A stretch of DNA of 64,000 nucleotides, from contig JANCRA010000018.1 of the NCBI GenBank assembly GCA_024362935.1, forward strand, positions 186,001 to 250,000, read 5' to 3'. The notes below the pieces were generated by a model that saw nothing but the letters and a program-made list of their open reading frames with translations, was not told where the DNA came from and ran no database searches. Positions 24,708 to 36,830 of the stretch are shown in pieces (the stretch's first letter is position 1; each line of letters opens with the position of its first letter). This stretch comes from Setophaga petechia (lineage: Eukaryota; Chordata; Aves; Passeriformes; Parulidae). A program made the position numbers and the translations under genes.

Positions 24708-24870
24708 ATAGATTTTCAAGGCCAGATGGCAGCACTACGATCATCTTGTGTGATCTCCTGCAGAACACAGGCCGTGGAATTGCACCCATTCATTCCCACC
24801 TCAAGCACAACATTTTCTCTGCAGATGTTTGACTTCTCTTCTGTCAGGCCCAAATTTGAGCTGACCTCAA
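24708..24870 (-). mobile_element. Old CR1-type LINE 3' end (deeply diverged subfamily)
   Basis: TCATAGATTTTCAAGGCCAG, then GATCATCTTGTGTGATCTCC, TGCAGAACACAGGCC and a GGAATTGCACCCATTCATTC stretch follow the 3' terminus of CR1 elements that I associate with turtles and crocodilians as well as birds. The copy is diverged and in minus orientation. Such copies are likely to pre-date modern bird lineages (inference). Confidence 0.75.
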
Positions 24871-26035
24871 TATATCAGTGATGTGATGCTGATATCAGTG
24901 CTGTTAATAACCAGATTACTGGAACATTAAAGAGAAAAGCTTGCAAGGTCTCCCCTGGAATCTTGTTGGCTTGGCTGCAATTCTTATTTTATTTTATTTT
25001 TTAATTATTTGCTGTGAGATCGATAGAGCTGTGTGGTTGTTTGCAGGAGTGTTTAGTAAGAACTCCAGAGGGAGGATCTGACAGCCTTGCTCTGTGATGG
25101 ATTGGAATGTCAGATCAGCATATGGTGAAAGGAGGGGAAAGGCAAGAGGGACAGCCAAACCAGAGCTCTTTTTTGAAACACCCTGGAAATTGGGTTGGTG
25201 ACTAAATAAAGCTTTCTCGCCACCAAAAGTACAGCAACAACAGCAAAAAATTTGATCTGAAAATGAATCTCTTTTTTTTTTCTTGCAGAAAATCATCACA
25301 TTTTCCTTGTTCACTTTGGGTGATTGTAATTTTTCCCAGCAGGATTTCTCACTTTCCTGGAGAAACAATGAATCTATGAAACTTTCTCCAAAAAACCAAA
25401 CCCATTTCTGATGCTTCCCAGCCAAATGCTGTGTCAGCCAGCCAGGACAAACATTACACGAGGTACTGTGAGCCCAGTTCCCTTCTCTTTGTTTGTCCAA
25501 AAAGGCATTTTTTCCTTGGAATTGTCTGATTTGGTCTGACAGGAGCTTGGCATGTGAATAAAATATCCTGGGACATGAGTAATGATTGCAGAATCTGATC
25601 TGCACAGAACTGGTTTGAAGTAGGAATAAATAAAAAAATAAGAGGGCAAATATTGTTCATTTTGCAATTTCATGCTCATTTTACAGCATTGTCTGAAGTG
25701 AGTTGTCTTGGAGCTGGCTCAGGGCTGGGAATTCCAAATTTCAAGTGTTCCCAATTGAGATTGGGTGTTCCAGCAGGAGGTGAAATGGGCAATGATAGGA
25801 TGGCAAACAGGGACAGGAGCTGGGCAGGGAGGATGAATATTGGCAGGAAAAGGAGTGATACAGATCTTAAAAGGTGTTTTGGAGATTGGTGACCAACATT
25901 TCTCCTCATTTCTTCTCCCCCCAGGGAGAGCCTTGGACTGTGGTTAAAGGTGTGAAAGGAGTTACCAAAACCCAGCCCTTCAGCTTAAGAGGGATCCAAC
26001 CAAACCCTGTTGTGGTCATGCATCCTATCCCAGCG
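24871..26035. other. Unique stretch, no gene recognised
   Basis: About 1.2 kb. A 203-codon minus-strand open frame (24994-25605) shows no recognisable family and no coding context. Confidence 0.45.
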
Positions 26036-26245
26036 TCCTCTATCCAGGATCCTGGAATTGTTCAGCTTGGAAAAGCCCTGGGACTGATCCCACCTTGTCA
26101 CCAGCCCAGAGCCCTGAGTGCCATATCCAGGCCTTCCATGGACACCTCCAGGGCTGAGGACTCCAAACCTCCTTGGGAAGCCCATTCCAATGCCTGACCA
26201 CCATTTTTGTTCCATGGAGAAATTCCTCCTGATGTGTGTATGAAC
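26036..26245 (-). mobile_element. CR1 LINE 3'-end fragment
   Basis: Minus-orientation CR1 of the same subfamily type as the copies at 13335 and 41680: TCAGCTTGGAAAAGCCCTGG, CCAGCCCAGAGCCCTGAGTG, CTCCAAACCTCCTTGGGAAG and CCATGGAGAAATTCCTCCTG. Confidence 0.9.
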
Positions 26246-27783
26246 ATATGGACTGTGGGCTGCATTTGTTTCCTCATAACTTTCAGGGAATAAAAGCAAT
26301 AAATACATAAATAAATGCACAGAACTCCACAAACAAAATCCTCAAATGTGGAGGAATAATTTAGGACAGTGTGGGAAGGGACGGATTCTTGGTGAGATCT
26401 TCAGACACAAACAACAAACCTTTCCTGACTGTGACCAGAAACACCTCAGTGTTCCTCACTTTCTTCCAGGTCAAAACGTCTTTAATTAGCAATTAACTGA
26501 ATCATCTGCAGGGTCTGGAAGCAGTCTGTGTGCAGGAAGGATGTGCCAGGGAGGGAGGAAGAGAATGCTGGGTGTTATCAGTGTTTACAGCTCCTGACAG
26601 GATGGCTTTTAGGAATGAAGGTTTCGACGTGGCTTAGCACACGCACGCTGTAATTTGTCTGTCAGTTCTCTGAAAGTTCATTGGCATTGTCAGGTCGTGT
26701 TTAACTCAGTGGGGAAATATGGATTTCATCCCTGGTGATTTCACAGAGCACTTTGATAGCCTGAAGGTTTCCCATTAGAACCACGGCCTCCCATCTCCTC
26801 CCCATCTCCTCAGGAATTGCTGAGCCCCTTCGGAGGACTTCAGCATGTGCAGGACCTAAAATGAATCTGGAATCATTCTTTCAAAATGTGGGTCCTGTTT
26901 GAAAGGATTCAATATCTGGTTGTGCAGGAACACCTGCAGGTCTGGAACCTCTCTGGATATCTTTGTGGGTAGGAGCTCATAAAGCCAAAAGAAGGGCACG
27001 GGCAAAAATCAGAGTTTTCCTTGGTAGACAATGGCACGTGCCAAATGTAATGGAAAACTCCACTTGCTGTGCTGGGGCATGTCCAAAGAAGTATGACAGG
27101 AATATTTTGGCACTTTTCTTCCCCTTTTCATTTTTAAAGAGGGTAGGGATCTCTTTGCAGCACTGTACCTGCTGGGCTTGGTCCAATACCACCAGAAAAT
27201 CTCCACATCCATTGAGGAGCCCAGGCCAGAGGTGCCTCTGCCTTTCCCCAGCTGTTGCAGGTTTCAGATGAAGATCCATAAACCTTCTGTATCTGGAGAA
27301 CATTTAATTTTCCATGCTCAGCCATTTAGTTAAAGGTGTTTCCAGACAACATTAACAAAAATAAAAGCTGACAGATTAAAAGGAGCTCTTCATTTTGGAG
27401 GTGTGCTCCGAGCTAAAATAATTCTCGGTGCTCATCCTCCAATGTTCAAACCTGAGCTGTGCAAAGCACTCTCTGTGTAGCTTTGGATGGATAAATATTC
27501 CATGTAAAAAATAAGTGTTTATAGCAAAACACTCTTTATTATTTCTTTTCCACTCTTCTGCCATGCTGTGGTTTTTAAAATCTGATTTCATGTGCACATA
27601 CATCGTTTTTATAGTGTCATTTTACCTGGTGAGTGAAAAGGCAATTTTTATAAACAAAACTTAGTGCTAACAAAAAACCTGCATCTCTCTGTGGTACAAA
27701 TGAGCATAATTACAGAAAAACACTGTTTTTAAGATGTTCAGCTGCTGTCAGCATGTCTGACCCCCCAGCAGAATTAGATACAC
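26246..27783. other. Unique stretch, no gene recognised
   Basis: About 1.5 kb with nothing identifiable. Confidence 0.45.
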
Positions 27784-28180
27784 GTTCTGTTCCTGGGAGA
27801 ATAGACATAGAATAGACATGGGTTCTGTTGGGTACAACTTCAAGAGAAATTTTAACCATCAGAAAACAACTTTTAATTATCAGAAGCCAAAGGACACCAT
27901 GCTGAGGTTGATTTTCAATCTGAAGCTGGCTTAACAAATTGGAGGGTGGAAAGAATGGAGAAATATGTTCTGTTCCTGGAAAAATAGACAGGAGACATGG
28001 GTTCTGTTGGGTACAGCTTGAAGACAACTTTTAACCATCAGAAAACAACTTCTAACTATCAGAAGCCAACCTTTAACCCTCAGGGGCCAACTTTTAGCCA
28101 TCAGAAGCCAAAGGGCATGATGCTGACATTGATTTTCAGTCTGAAGCTGGGTTAACAAGTTGGAGGGGAAGAATGGAGAT
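27784..28180. repeat. Two-copy tandem duplication, ~183-bp offset
   Basis: Unit 1 (27784-27966) and unit 2 (27967-28180) both start GTTCTGTTCCTGG and share ATGGGTTCTGTTGGGTACA, AACCATCAGAAAACAAC, ATCAGAAGCCAA and CTGAAGCTGG...TTAACAA..TTGGAGG. Unit 2 is longer because a ~20-bp AACTTTTAACCATCAG motif is further multiplied. The parental sequence is not recognised. Confidence 0.88.
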
Positions 28181-28400
28181 GATTTTCTGCTGACTGCACA
28201 GAGCTGGCTGTTTGTTGAACTCCAGGGGTAGATCATTGCCAGTGTTTCTGCCTTGTTGTCTGGCCTGGGCAGAGCTGGCTGTGCAGTATGGGATGTGCCA
28301 GGCTGGAGCACTGTCGGTGCTCAGCCTCCAGTGCTGCTGTCTGGAACACCAAGTGCTCCCTGATGGCCCTGAGACGTCCTGGTCTGCTGCAGCTCTGAGG
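28181..28400. other. Unique sequence left of the LTR
   Basis: Relatively GC-richer unique sequence interrupted by the LTR insertion. The same unique sequence presumably resumes at 29062. Confidence 0.4.
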
Positions 28401-29061
28401 GCATCTGTCCTGGGTTGGCTGTATGATGCTTTTATCCCCAATTGTCTTGTTCTGTTTGTGCTAAATAGTAAGTTTTGCACCTTTAAGTCTTGTTGCAGAC
28501 AGTGAAGGGGGAGAGAAAATGCAGAGTTTTTTTCCTCCCGATACTCCTGTCACCCCCCCACATTCCTTCTCCTGGCCAGCGGTTGTTGTCTGCAGACAGA
28601 CGATGGACAGAGCGCTTCTTTGGCTTTTGAGTTAGTTTTCAACTAGCTGAGGCAAAGAAGTTCCCTGGACTGTGGTTTTTTTTCCTTTTCTTTGGACCTC
28701 TTGAAACCTGCTCTGGACTGAACACCCAGGGGAGCACGGGCAGCTCACATTTCTGGCCCACCGGGCCGGGCCCGGCCTGCGACAATCCCAACACCGGAGG
28801 GACTGATCAGAGACAGTGAGCTGCAACCCGGGGAGGGGGTGTTCTCAGTTTGTCAGTTTTGTTTTAGAGAGGCAAAGGGTCTCATTGTTTGATATTGTTT
28901 TAGTTTTATTGTTTAATAAACAGGTTTTTCCCACCTTTCTCCAAGGAGGTGTTGTTTTCCTCCCGGACCAGTTGAGGGCGGGAGGCTGACTGGATCTGTT
29001 TTCTCACTGGAGCTACTTAGGGAATTTTTTCCTCAAATTTACACTAAACCTGGACAGCATC
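28401..29061 (+). mobile_element. Solo LTR (ERVL-like) with perfect 5-bp target-site duplication
   Basis: The LTR itself is 28406-29056 (651 bp), starting TGTCCTGGGTTGGCTG and ending CACTAAACCTGGACA. It is flanked by GCATC on both sides (28401-28405 and 29057-29061). The TG...CA ends and the 5-bp duplication point to a class III (ERVL-like) integration. A polyadenylation signal AATAAA lies at 28915-28920 on the plus strand, supporting forward orientation. A GC-rich patch with GGGCCGGGCCCGGCC is at about 28762-28776. No gag, pol or env sequence accompanies it. Confidence 0.93.
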
Positions 29062-30046
29062 CCACCCTGCCAAGCTGTCACAGCATCCCTGGAGAGGGAC
29101 AGGAAAGGTGTGTGAGGACGTGACAGACACGAGGACTCCGACTGAAACCCCTCAGGGCAGGACCAGGTGCTGTGGGTGGAATTCTGGAATTGGATATTTC
29201 CTCCCAGGCTTCTCCAGCACCTCAGCAAAGCTTTGGCAGGATGTGAAGAACATTTGTTCATCTCCACTTTGTTGTTCCACTCTCACTGCAATTCCTCTCC
29301 AGAATTCAAGAGTGGAAAGAACTCCGAGCAAGTCATGATAATAATTCTGTGGCTGTCTTGGTAATGCCTCCATAATTAACATTTGTCCTTACAGATACAA
29401 TAACTCTCTGTAATGCAGACATAAATATTCCATTTTAAATAAGCACCTGAATTCTGGGGATGAGTGGTGTAAACTTTAATTACATTTCACAAGTGCATTT
29501 CCCTCATAATCCCATATTTTTCATTAGACACAAAATAACATTTCTGCTCATTTTGGATAGGTGTTTTTTTTTCTTTGCTTTGGTCTGTTTAAATACAAAA
29601 AAATGTGAACAAGTAGAGGAAAGCCTGTTGACTTAGACAAATTAAATATGTACAGAGTAATTCATACAGAAAGTTTAATTTTTTTCTCTCTGTCTCAATA
29701 AAGATATGATAATTTTTTGAATCAAAGTCTTAAGCCTCATACTGCTACCATCTCTTCAGGAAAACAAATGCTAGATTCATTTGAAAGTTATTATTTAACA
29801 TGTTACAAAGATTAATCTCTCAGCTGTTATTGAAAGCTTGTGTTGTTGAGTTTCGGTAATTCAAAGAAATATAAATAAAATTGAATTTGATGAGGGTCTC
29901 TATTGATGGAATACAGACTTTCCAACCAGGATTTACCTGCTAATCTCATTTTTCCATGTAGGAAACCACAGCTGAGTTTGGGCAGAAATGAACTTGAGTT
30001 TTATTCTGAAGGTGATCCCTGTGAGTAGAAACATCACCTTAAACAT
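29062..30046. other. Unique stretch, no gene recognised
   Basis: About 1 kb, AT-rich to the right. Nothing identifiable. Confidence 0.45.
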
Positions 30047-30335
30047 GGAATTCATACAAGGGCTGGAGAGACAGGACACAGGGAATGGCTTCCCATGGCC
30101 AGGAGGCAGGGCTGGATGGGATTTGGGCAGGAATTGTTCCCTGGCAGGGTGGGCAGGGGCTGGGATGGGATTCCCAGAGCAGCTGGGGCTGCCCCTGGAT
30201 CCCTGGAATTGTCCAAGGCCAGGCTGGACACTGGGGCTGGGAGCACCTGGGGCAGTGGGAGGTGTCTCTGCCATGGCAGGGGTGGGATGGGATGGGATTT
30301 TTCCACCCAAACCTTCTGGGATTCCGTGATTCCCT
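30047..30335 (+). mobile_element. CR1 LINE 3' end
   Basis: Forward-sense CR1 including GACAGGACACAGGGAATGGC, CCCAGAGCAGCTGGGGCTGC, GTCCAAGGCCAGGCTGGACA, CCATGGCAGGGGTGGGATGG and the terminal TTCTGGGATTCCGTGATTCC, which retains the start of the octamer tail. Confidence 0.93.
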
Positions 30336-32799
30336 GAGATGAAACTTCAGCTCCTGTCTAAAGCGATAAATCAAAAGTTCAGGCTTAAAGCAGAAATTTC
30401 TGTCATTTCTGAAAAATAGACTCAAGAGTTTAACGTTGCATGTTTGGTTGTTTGCAATTGACAGATCCTTTTTCTCTCCCTCTATTTATTGAATATTATC
30501 TCTCCATTCTGCCTGTCGTGGCAGTACCTGAAGTTTTGTGATACGCAGGCTTTGACAGCGTTGAAAAGTTCCTGTGTCCTTCACATTCCCTTGTGTTCAA
30601 CTCTCCAGATAAGTTCATGGTCATATTCTGTAGATCTGATCCAATTTATTTCAACAACAAGATATTGCTTGGAAGGAAATATTTCCTGCTCTCTATCTTT
30701 AGGAATTACCTAAACGTGTTAAAATCTGAGCCTAACTATTTTTCACAATTAGGCTGATGGGGCTTGATGCCTTTCTGAGGGAAAAAAACCTGAGAAATAT
30801 GCCCAGAAGAACAAATCATTAGGAGGTCCACTTTTCCTGATAATTTGTCTTAATTATCTTTTGCTTTTTTTTTTTTATTTTAACTCTGGGCTACTTGTTT
30901 ATATTGGAAGTAAAAATAATCCCTCTGTCATCCTTGGATATTCCCAACAGCCAAGAAAGTCTTTCCCATCTATTTCCCCTCATCTCCCCAGCCCCTGCAG
31001 CCAAGCTGCCTTCCCAAGGTATAATTAATTTATGGTTTGTGCCCCAAGGAGGAAAAACTGAGCACTCATCAGTGTGATGTTCCAGCACTTCAGTGCATTA
31101 TTTTTGAGGATTTTATTGTGTTTATTCCAATACCCATGGTAAACAAACATGGATACTTTGCCCTTCATTTCCTTCTTGTACATAATAAATCTAATTCTGG
31201 CACTAATCATATTCCAACCCCTTTTTATGATGGTAATTCTGACTAAAAAGGGCCTGACTTTGGTGCTCCCAATGCAGCTGGTTGGGAGGGAGGTGGGTAT
31301 CCACTGAAATAGTAAAATACAAAATAAAATGCCCAGAAACTGGCTCTGTTCTAAAAGAAAACCTCAATTTTATGTGTTTTAAAGTGCTTTGTGTTGCAGG
31401 GTTTCTGCACAGGGCAACAAAATCTGCCCAATTTTTGGTCCAGTTCATGCCATACTTTTTTACTTGCTTGGGAACCTGAATTTCAGCTCCTTATCTGAGA
31501 GTCTCAAACTTTGTGGGCAGTGGCAGAGCAAAAATCCCATTGCCAGCAGCTCCTGTTGTAACTGTCTGCTCAATTTTAGCAATTCCAGGTAGGTTTGTGA
31601 GTAATTTTACTTTTACTTGGACTGAAAGGATGTTTTTTTTCCCAAATGGTGAATATTGGTCTCATTTTCATCTAAAGATTTTTATTCATTTCATTCCTTT
31701 TTAATTTGGCATTCTATTTTCTTTTCCTGTTCTAAACTGAGCTGTCAAAAAACCAGTGTAGTGTCTGGGAAGTGTGCAGGGAGAAGGGAAAAAAGTCACA
31801 TTTTTGTGTTCTTTTATCTCCTTAATTTACCAGGAGACTCAGTCTGACCCAGGACTTCAAAAGGGAAAAAATACATTTAAAGAACAACACAGGGAAAGAA
31901 AGAAAATAGTAAATAGCTGTGAAATGGGATATTTTGGTGGATAAGACTAAAATTATCTATATATTCTATCCAGTCAATCAGAAATATTAAATAGCTGAGT
32001 GCTGGTGAATTGTGGTGGCATCATGAAGGGGGTAGGGAAATTCTTAGCCCAAAATGACAGAATTTCATGTCCCTAAAACTTGGGAAATTCTCCTTAAGAG
32101 GACATCTGAAGTCATCTGCATGAACCTGATGTTTATTTTTCACGATGAAATGTGGTATTTTCTTACTTTTCCTCTAAATACCAGAGAACTTTGTTGTTGC
32201 TGTTTGTAATTAATAATTCTTGGCATTTTTGCTGCACATTTTACTGGCTATATTTATAGAACTGAATTTAATTCAACCTCACATTAGGAATACAAATATA
32301 TTAAATCCCTAAGTCATGGTTCTTCCTTTTTTTTTTTTTCTTTTTAACTCCTCACATGCATTTAGCAAAAGCTACATTTCCAAAATTCCCATCTGCTCTG
32401 CATGTAAATCCAGCTAATTATACACTGATTGACAGGGCTATAAAAGGACATTTTTTGGGGAGATGAGAGGGTTTGGGAGCTGCACTAAAAATTCCCACGT
32501 GGAGGCATTCTGCAGTTTTCCCATGGAAACTCTGTGTGGGAGTCAGGGGGATACAAACAGAAAAGTGTGCTCTGGCTGTCACCTGTGTGCTGCCAGGATG
32601 GCTTTGGGGTTTTTGTGTAGGTGTGAGTGTGGGAAGGGTCAATAATCCCAAATAATGCCACAGGAGCCCTGCCCAGCCCTCAGCTGGGTCAGCAGGGATT
32701 CCTCAGGGCTCTGCTCTTGGCTTCAGGGGTAACTGGGGGATCCCAGAGAGCTGTGGGTGACCCCACAGGCTCCTATGGGATCAGAGGATCCCAGAGTCA
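30336..32799. other. Unique stretch, no gene recognised
   Basis: About 2.5 kb, AT-rich, with no recognisable gene or mobile element. Confidence 0.5.
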
Positions 32800-33612
32800 C
32801 TGAGGACTGGAATTCCAATGAGGTTGGAAAAGCCCTCCAAGGTCATCAAGTGTCTGATGCCCACCTTGTGCCCAGCCCAGAGTTCTGAGTGCCACCTCCA
32901 GCCCTTCCTGGGACATCTCCAGGGATGGGCACTCCAGGGATGGGCACTCCAAACCTCCCTGGGCAGTCTGTTCCAATGTTTATTCCCCCTTCCCATGGGG
33001 AAATTCCTGCTGATGTCCACCCTGAGCCTGCCCTGGCCCAGCCTGAGGCCGTTCCCTCTCCTGTCCCTGTTCCCTGGGATAAGATCCCAAATCCCCCTGG
33101 CTGTCCCCTCCTGTCAGGAGCTGTGCAGAGCCACAAGGTCCTCCCTGATCCCCCTTTTCTCCAGCCTCAGCCCCCTCCCAGCTCCCTCAGCCCATCCTGG
33201 TGCTCCAGGCCCTTCCCAGCTCCTTCAACCCATCCTGGTGCTCCAGGCCCTCCCCATCTTCCCTCAGCCCATCCTGGTTCTCCATTCCCTTCCCATCTCC
33301 CTTAGCCCATCCTGGTTCTCCATTCCCTTCCCAGCTCCCTCAGCCTCTCCTGGTGCTCCAGGCCCTCCTCAGCTCCCTCAGCCCCTCCTGGTGCCCCAAA
33401 CCCTTCCCAGCTCCCTCAACCTCTCCTGGCACCCCAAACCATTCCCATCTCCCTCAGCCCATCCTGGTGCTCCAGCCCCTTCCCAGCTCCCTCAGCCCCT
33501 CCTGGTTCTCCAGGCCCTTCCCAGCTCCCTCAGCCCATCCTGGTTCTCCATTCCCTTCCCAGCTCCCTCAGCCCATCCTGGTGCTCCAGACCTTTCCCCA
33601 GCTCCAACCCCT
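32800..33612 (-). mobile_element. CR1 LINE fragment with internally expanded minisatellite
   Basis: Minus-orientation CR1: AGGTTGGAAAAGCCCTCCAA, CCAGCCCAGAGTTCTGAGTG, ATGGGGAAATTCCTGCTGAT and GAGCTGTGCAGAGCCACAAG, running into TTTTCTCCAGCCTCAG. There the element body turns into an array of 38-bp units (33180-33605). A 13-bp GGGATGGGCACTCC... segment is also duplicated near 32923-32950. Open frames up to 285 codons (32818-33675) are by-products of the array. Confidence 0.9.
33180..33605. repeat. 38-bp minisatellite inside CR1, about 11 copies
   Basis: The unit begins AGCTCCCTCAGCCCATCCTG and continues GTGCTCCAGGCCCTTCCC, with variants GTTCTCCATTCC and GTGCCCCAAACC. The seed is ordinary CR1 body sequence (the segment with CAGCTCCCTCAGCC...GTGCTCCAG), so the array arose by local expansion within the transposon copy. 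Confidence 0.93.
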
Positions 33613-34039
33613 TTATTCCTCCCCATATTTCCATGGAGAGCATCATATCCAAGGGATGATGGATTTAGCACTTGAACTGCCACAATAAATTCTGGGCATC
33701 AGCGAACACCTTGGATTTGAACCTTACATGCTGAACTTTTGTCTAAAAATAACCATGGTGCTATTTTCCTTTTTAATAAATCACCCTCTTAAAAAATAAT
33801 TTATGTTTCTTTGTTCTTTCTGTTCTTCCTTTTAATTTTTTTTAGTCTACAAAAGCCACTTTTACTCTAGACAAGGAAGAGGAGAGCTTGTATTTTAAAT
33901 AGATTTATGTATGAGCAGGGCTATTTATGAGAGAATCTGGGAGAAACATGATCAGAAAATTTTGACAGAACTGGAAGGAGAATTGAACACAGAAAAAGGT
34001 CAAACAAAAAGCAGACAATTTCTTAATTGTATTCTTAAC
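33613..34039. other. Unique sequence, no gene recognised
   Basis: About 0.4 kb, AT-rich. The right part may belong to the old CR1 that follows. Confidence 0.4.
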
Positions 34040-34265
34040 AAGGGTAATTAAGCAGTGGAACAGATTATTAATGGATGTGGTTCATGCAGCATCAGATATG
34101 AGGAGCCTTAAAATAAGATTGAATCCCTTCCTAAAATGCCTGATCTAATTTCAGCATGAGTTATTGGGTTAGATGAAGGCACCAAGAAATAAAATCCCAA
34201 TCTGTGGCACAGGAGAAATGTTCACAATATTTCTGATGGCCCTGGAATGTCTGATTCTGGAAAGA
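34040..34265 (+). mobile_element. Old CR1-type LINE remnant
   Basis: AAGGGTAATTAAGCAGTGGA, AAAATAAGATTGAATCCCTT, a TTATTGGGTTAGATGAAGGC stretch and TGTGGCACAGGAGAAATGTT, ending near GATGGCCCTGGAATGTCTGA, follow the order of the 3' region of ancient CR1 subfamilies in forward orientation. It is heavily diverged. It is the same broad type as 24708-24870 but in the opposite orientation. Confidence 0.65.
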
Positions 34266-35782
34266 TCCACCAGGAGAAAATCCAATTGTTCTTCTAATGT
34301 GAAATGTGAGTATAATCAGGTTTAAAAATTAACACATTGCTGAGACCATAGAATGATATTGGCTTTCCTTCAGTGCTCTTGAATGTTGTTGCCACCATTT
34401 CAGGGAAGTGTAAATTCTTAAATTTGGTGGATTTGATGCTATGAAATCCTGTAACTGATAATCAGACTCCAGCCTGGATGTTTACAGCCCCTGGCTCCAT
34501 ATTTTCAGCCATTTTTTCCCTCTGAATTCCATGAGGGTCTTGGTGCAATAACAGGAGGAGGTTTCCAAATAATGCAACTTCTGGCTGAATGAGACTTTGA
34601 TTTTAGCCTTTCTTAGAACCAGGGCTACAAAAATATTTGGATTTTTTTTCCCTTGTAGCCTTTAATTTATACAAGAACCCTTAATAACCAGTGCTTAGCC
34701 ACCAGGAGGCTGAATTTATTTAAATCAATATCTAATTAGCTTCTTTCACTCCAGAAATTTAAGGAATTTAAGCAATTAAGTTTGGGCAATGATATCCTCC
34801 TGCTTGCTTTTGTTTCTGCTTGACTAAATTTTGCCTGTAATTGATAATTTCTAGACCACCAAATCACATTGATTTCTTTAGTTTCTTGGTCTCCTTGTGT
34901 ATTTTTAAGGATTTTTTAAAGGATTTTGGGGTGCAAGAACCTTTCCTCTTAACTTTCATTTTTTTCCAGCCAGTGGAAAATGAAATTAAAGGATAAGTAG
35001 AGTGATTTTTATGGATTCACAACACAATGCAAGGGTGAGATTTCCTCTTACTTCTACCTTGAAATTGCTTTGATTAAAAGAGAAAAAAATTATTTCTGTG
35101 CATAGAAATATTTGTAAAATATAAAGATTATTATTCATAGGCAAAGCAGAATATTTGAGGAACTTTTTAGGTTGGTGGGGACAGAGAAATCTCTTAAAGG
35201 ATCTTTTTGTGTTGGTGACAGGGAAATCCATCCTATGATACTTTATGTATTTGATACAATTAATTTTTAAACCATTTCTTAAGTTGAAATCATCTTTCAT
35301 GTTTTTTTACAAGCAGGACCTGAAAAGTAAAAATGAGAAAAATCAGTTTTCCCCCTTCCAACAGAAATATTAAATACATGAAAAATCAGAACTGGGACAA
35401 AATATTTCTCCTGTGCTCTTTGTAAAGAACCTGAAAGGTCTCACACAAAAGATCCATTGGGAAGGATGATTCCCTGCATGGGGATTTGTGGGAATCACAA
35501 TTCCAGGAAAAAAATGGAAATGCTGAGTATTTTTTTTTAAATCCATGAAAAAATGAGCAACCATTTTGAGCAGACCAGAACAGCTGATACCCTCCTGCCA
35601 ACCTCGTTTCTTTATATAAGTGGTTTATTTATATATGGAGATGTTTGCAAATCCTCAACACCAAAAACACCCTGGAAGCAACAGAATTGACAGGAAATCA
35701 AAGAATTCCTGGAGCTGCCAAAGAAACTCTGCAGAACCAGAGATCCCCACTGCTTGGAGTTTTGGGGTTGTTTTAAGAGTTT
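34266..35782. other. Unique AT-rich stretch, no gene recognised
   Basis: About 1.5 kb without identifiable genes or repeats. Confidence 0.5.
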
Positions 35783-35866
35783 GATATTAAGAGCTGAGGT
35801 TAAGGGTTAAACTTGATGACCTCAGAAGGTTTTTCCAACCTGATTGATTTTGTGATTCTGTGATTT
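35783..35866 (+). mobile_element. CR1 extreme 3' end with octamer tail
   Basis: AACTTGATGACCTCAGAAGG and TTTTTCCAACCTGATTGA lead into GATTTTGTGATTCTGTGATT, the tandem 8-bp tail typical of CR1 3' ends. Fewer than 100 bp of the element remain. Confidence 0.88.
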
Positions 35867-36594
35867 TGGGGTGGCACGTATGGAATATTCAGCACAAAAA
35901 TGTCTGAGCAGATTTATTTTCTGCCAGATTTCAGGGCCTTTTTCTGAGTAAACTCAGCATGAAAATGATGCATTGTGGATGGATATCTCTGGATTTAATT
36001 TGCACCTTTGATAGGAAAAGTGGCTGCCTGTTGTATTCCAGGACAGAGAACGGTTCAGAGCAACCATCCCAGAAGGAATTTTACATTTATTACAGCACTG
36101 TCAACCTGAAATTGGACTTTCTAGGACTTGGAAATCCCATTCACACAGAGATATCAATTCTAACAAATAATCTCTTGGCTCACTTTATTCCTATTCACCT
36201 TATTCAGCCTTATTGAATTAAGGAAATATAAAAATAACCCACTTGCTGAATTTTTCTGGATATGTATTTGTCATTCATGTCAGTACAAAAATAGCTCGAT
36301 TTTTCTGGTGTGACTTTGATTTTTCTCCCCCAAAAACTTGAGAACAGATTTTTTGAGCTGCCTGGAAAAAAGGCTGCCTCAGAGATGACATTTCAAAGAT
36401 CCAACCCAATAAATCAAGATATTGTGGCCGTTTCCCCATTTTTCGAAGCTCGTTGTTGGAAACAACAGCCTGATAATTGTGGCTGCTCATGCCATTAATG
36501 AAGCAAAGCCATCTGAAGCTGGGATTTTGCAATCTTTTCTGCATATGAATAGTCTGGAGTTCAATGTGATCTGATGATCAAGACCCACTCGAAG

Positions 36595-36830
36595 CATTTG
36601 ATTGTGCGAGTTGGGTTTTTGTTTTTGTGCCGCGGCTTTCGGCTCCCTTTGACTCCCGAGTGGTTGGAACGTCGTGAATCACAAGTGGGGGAGCAGCTAA
36701 ATGGGGAAAGAGAAGCAAATAGATAAAACAGAAAAGAGTGTTGGATTCTCTCTCCTCTACCCCAGCTCTGGGCACACAACGGCAGCTCCTGACTCGAGGA
36801 ACGGGAGGGGAAAGCGTTGGGGTTTCCAAC
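36595..36830. promoter_or_regulatory. CpG-enriched patch, possible regulatory element
   Basis: Within about 235 bp there are roughly ten CpGs (for example GTGCGAG, GCCGCGGC, TTTCGG, TCCCGAG, AACGTCGTG, CTCGAGGAACGGGA, AAGCGTT), in a region where CpG is otherwise scarce. No transposon explains it. It could be a conserved element or promoter, but sequence alone does not show activity. Confidence 0.25.

Noticed and set aside
32818..33675. 285-codon plus-strand open frame
   Set aside because: It covers an antisense CR1 fragment and its internal 38-bp array. Repeat-derived.
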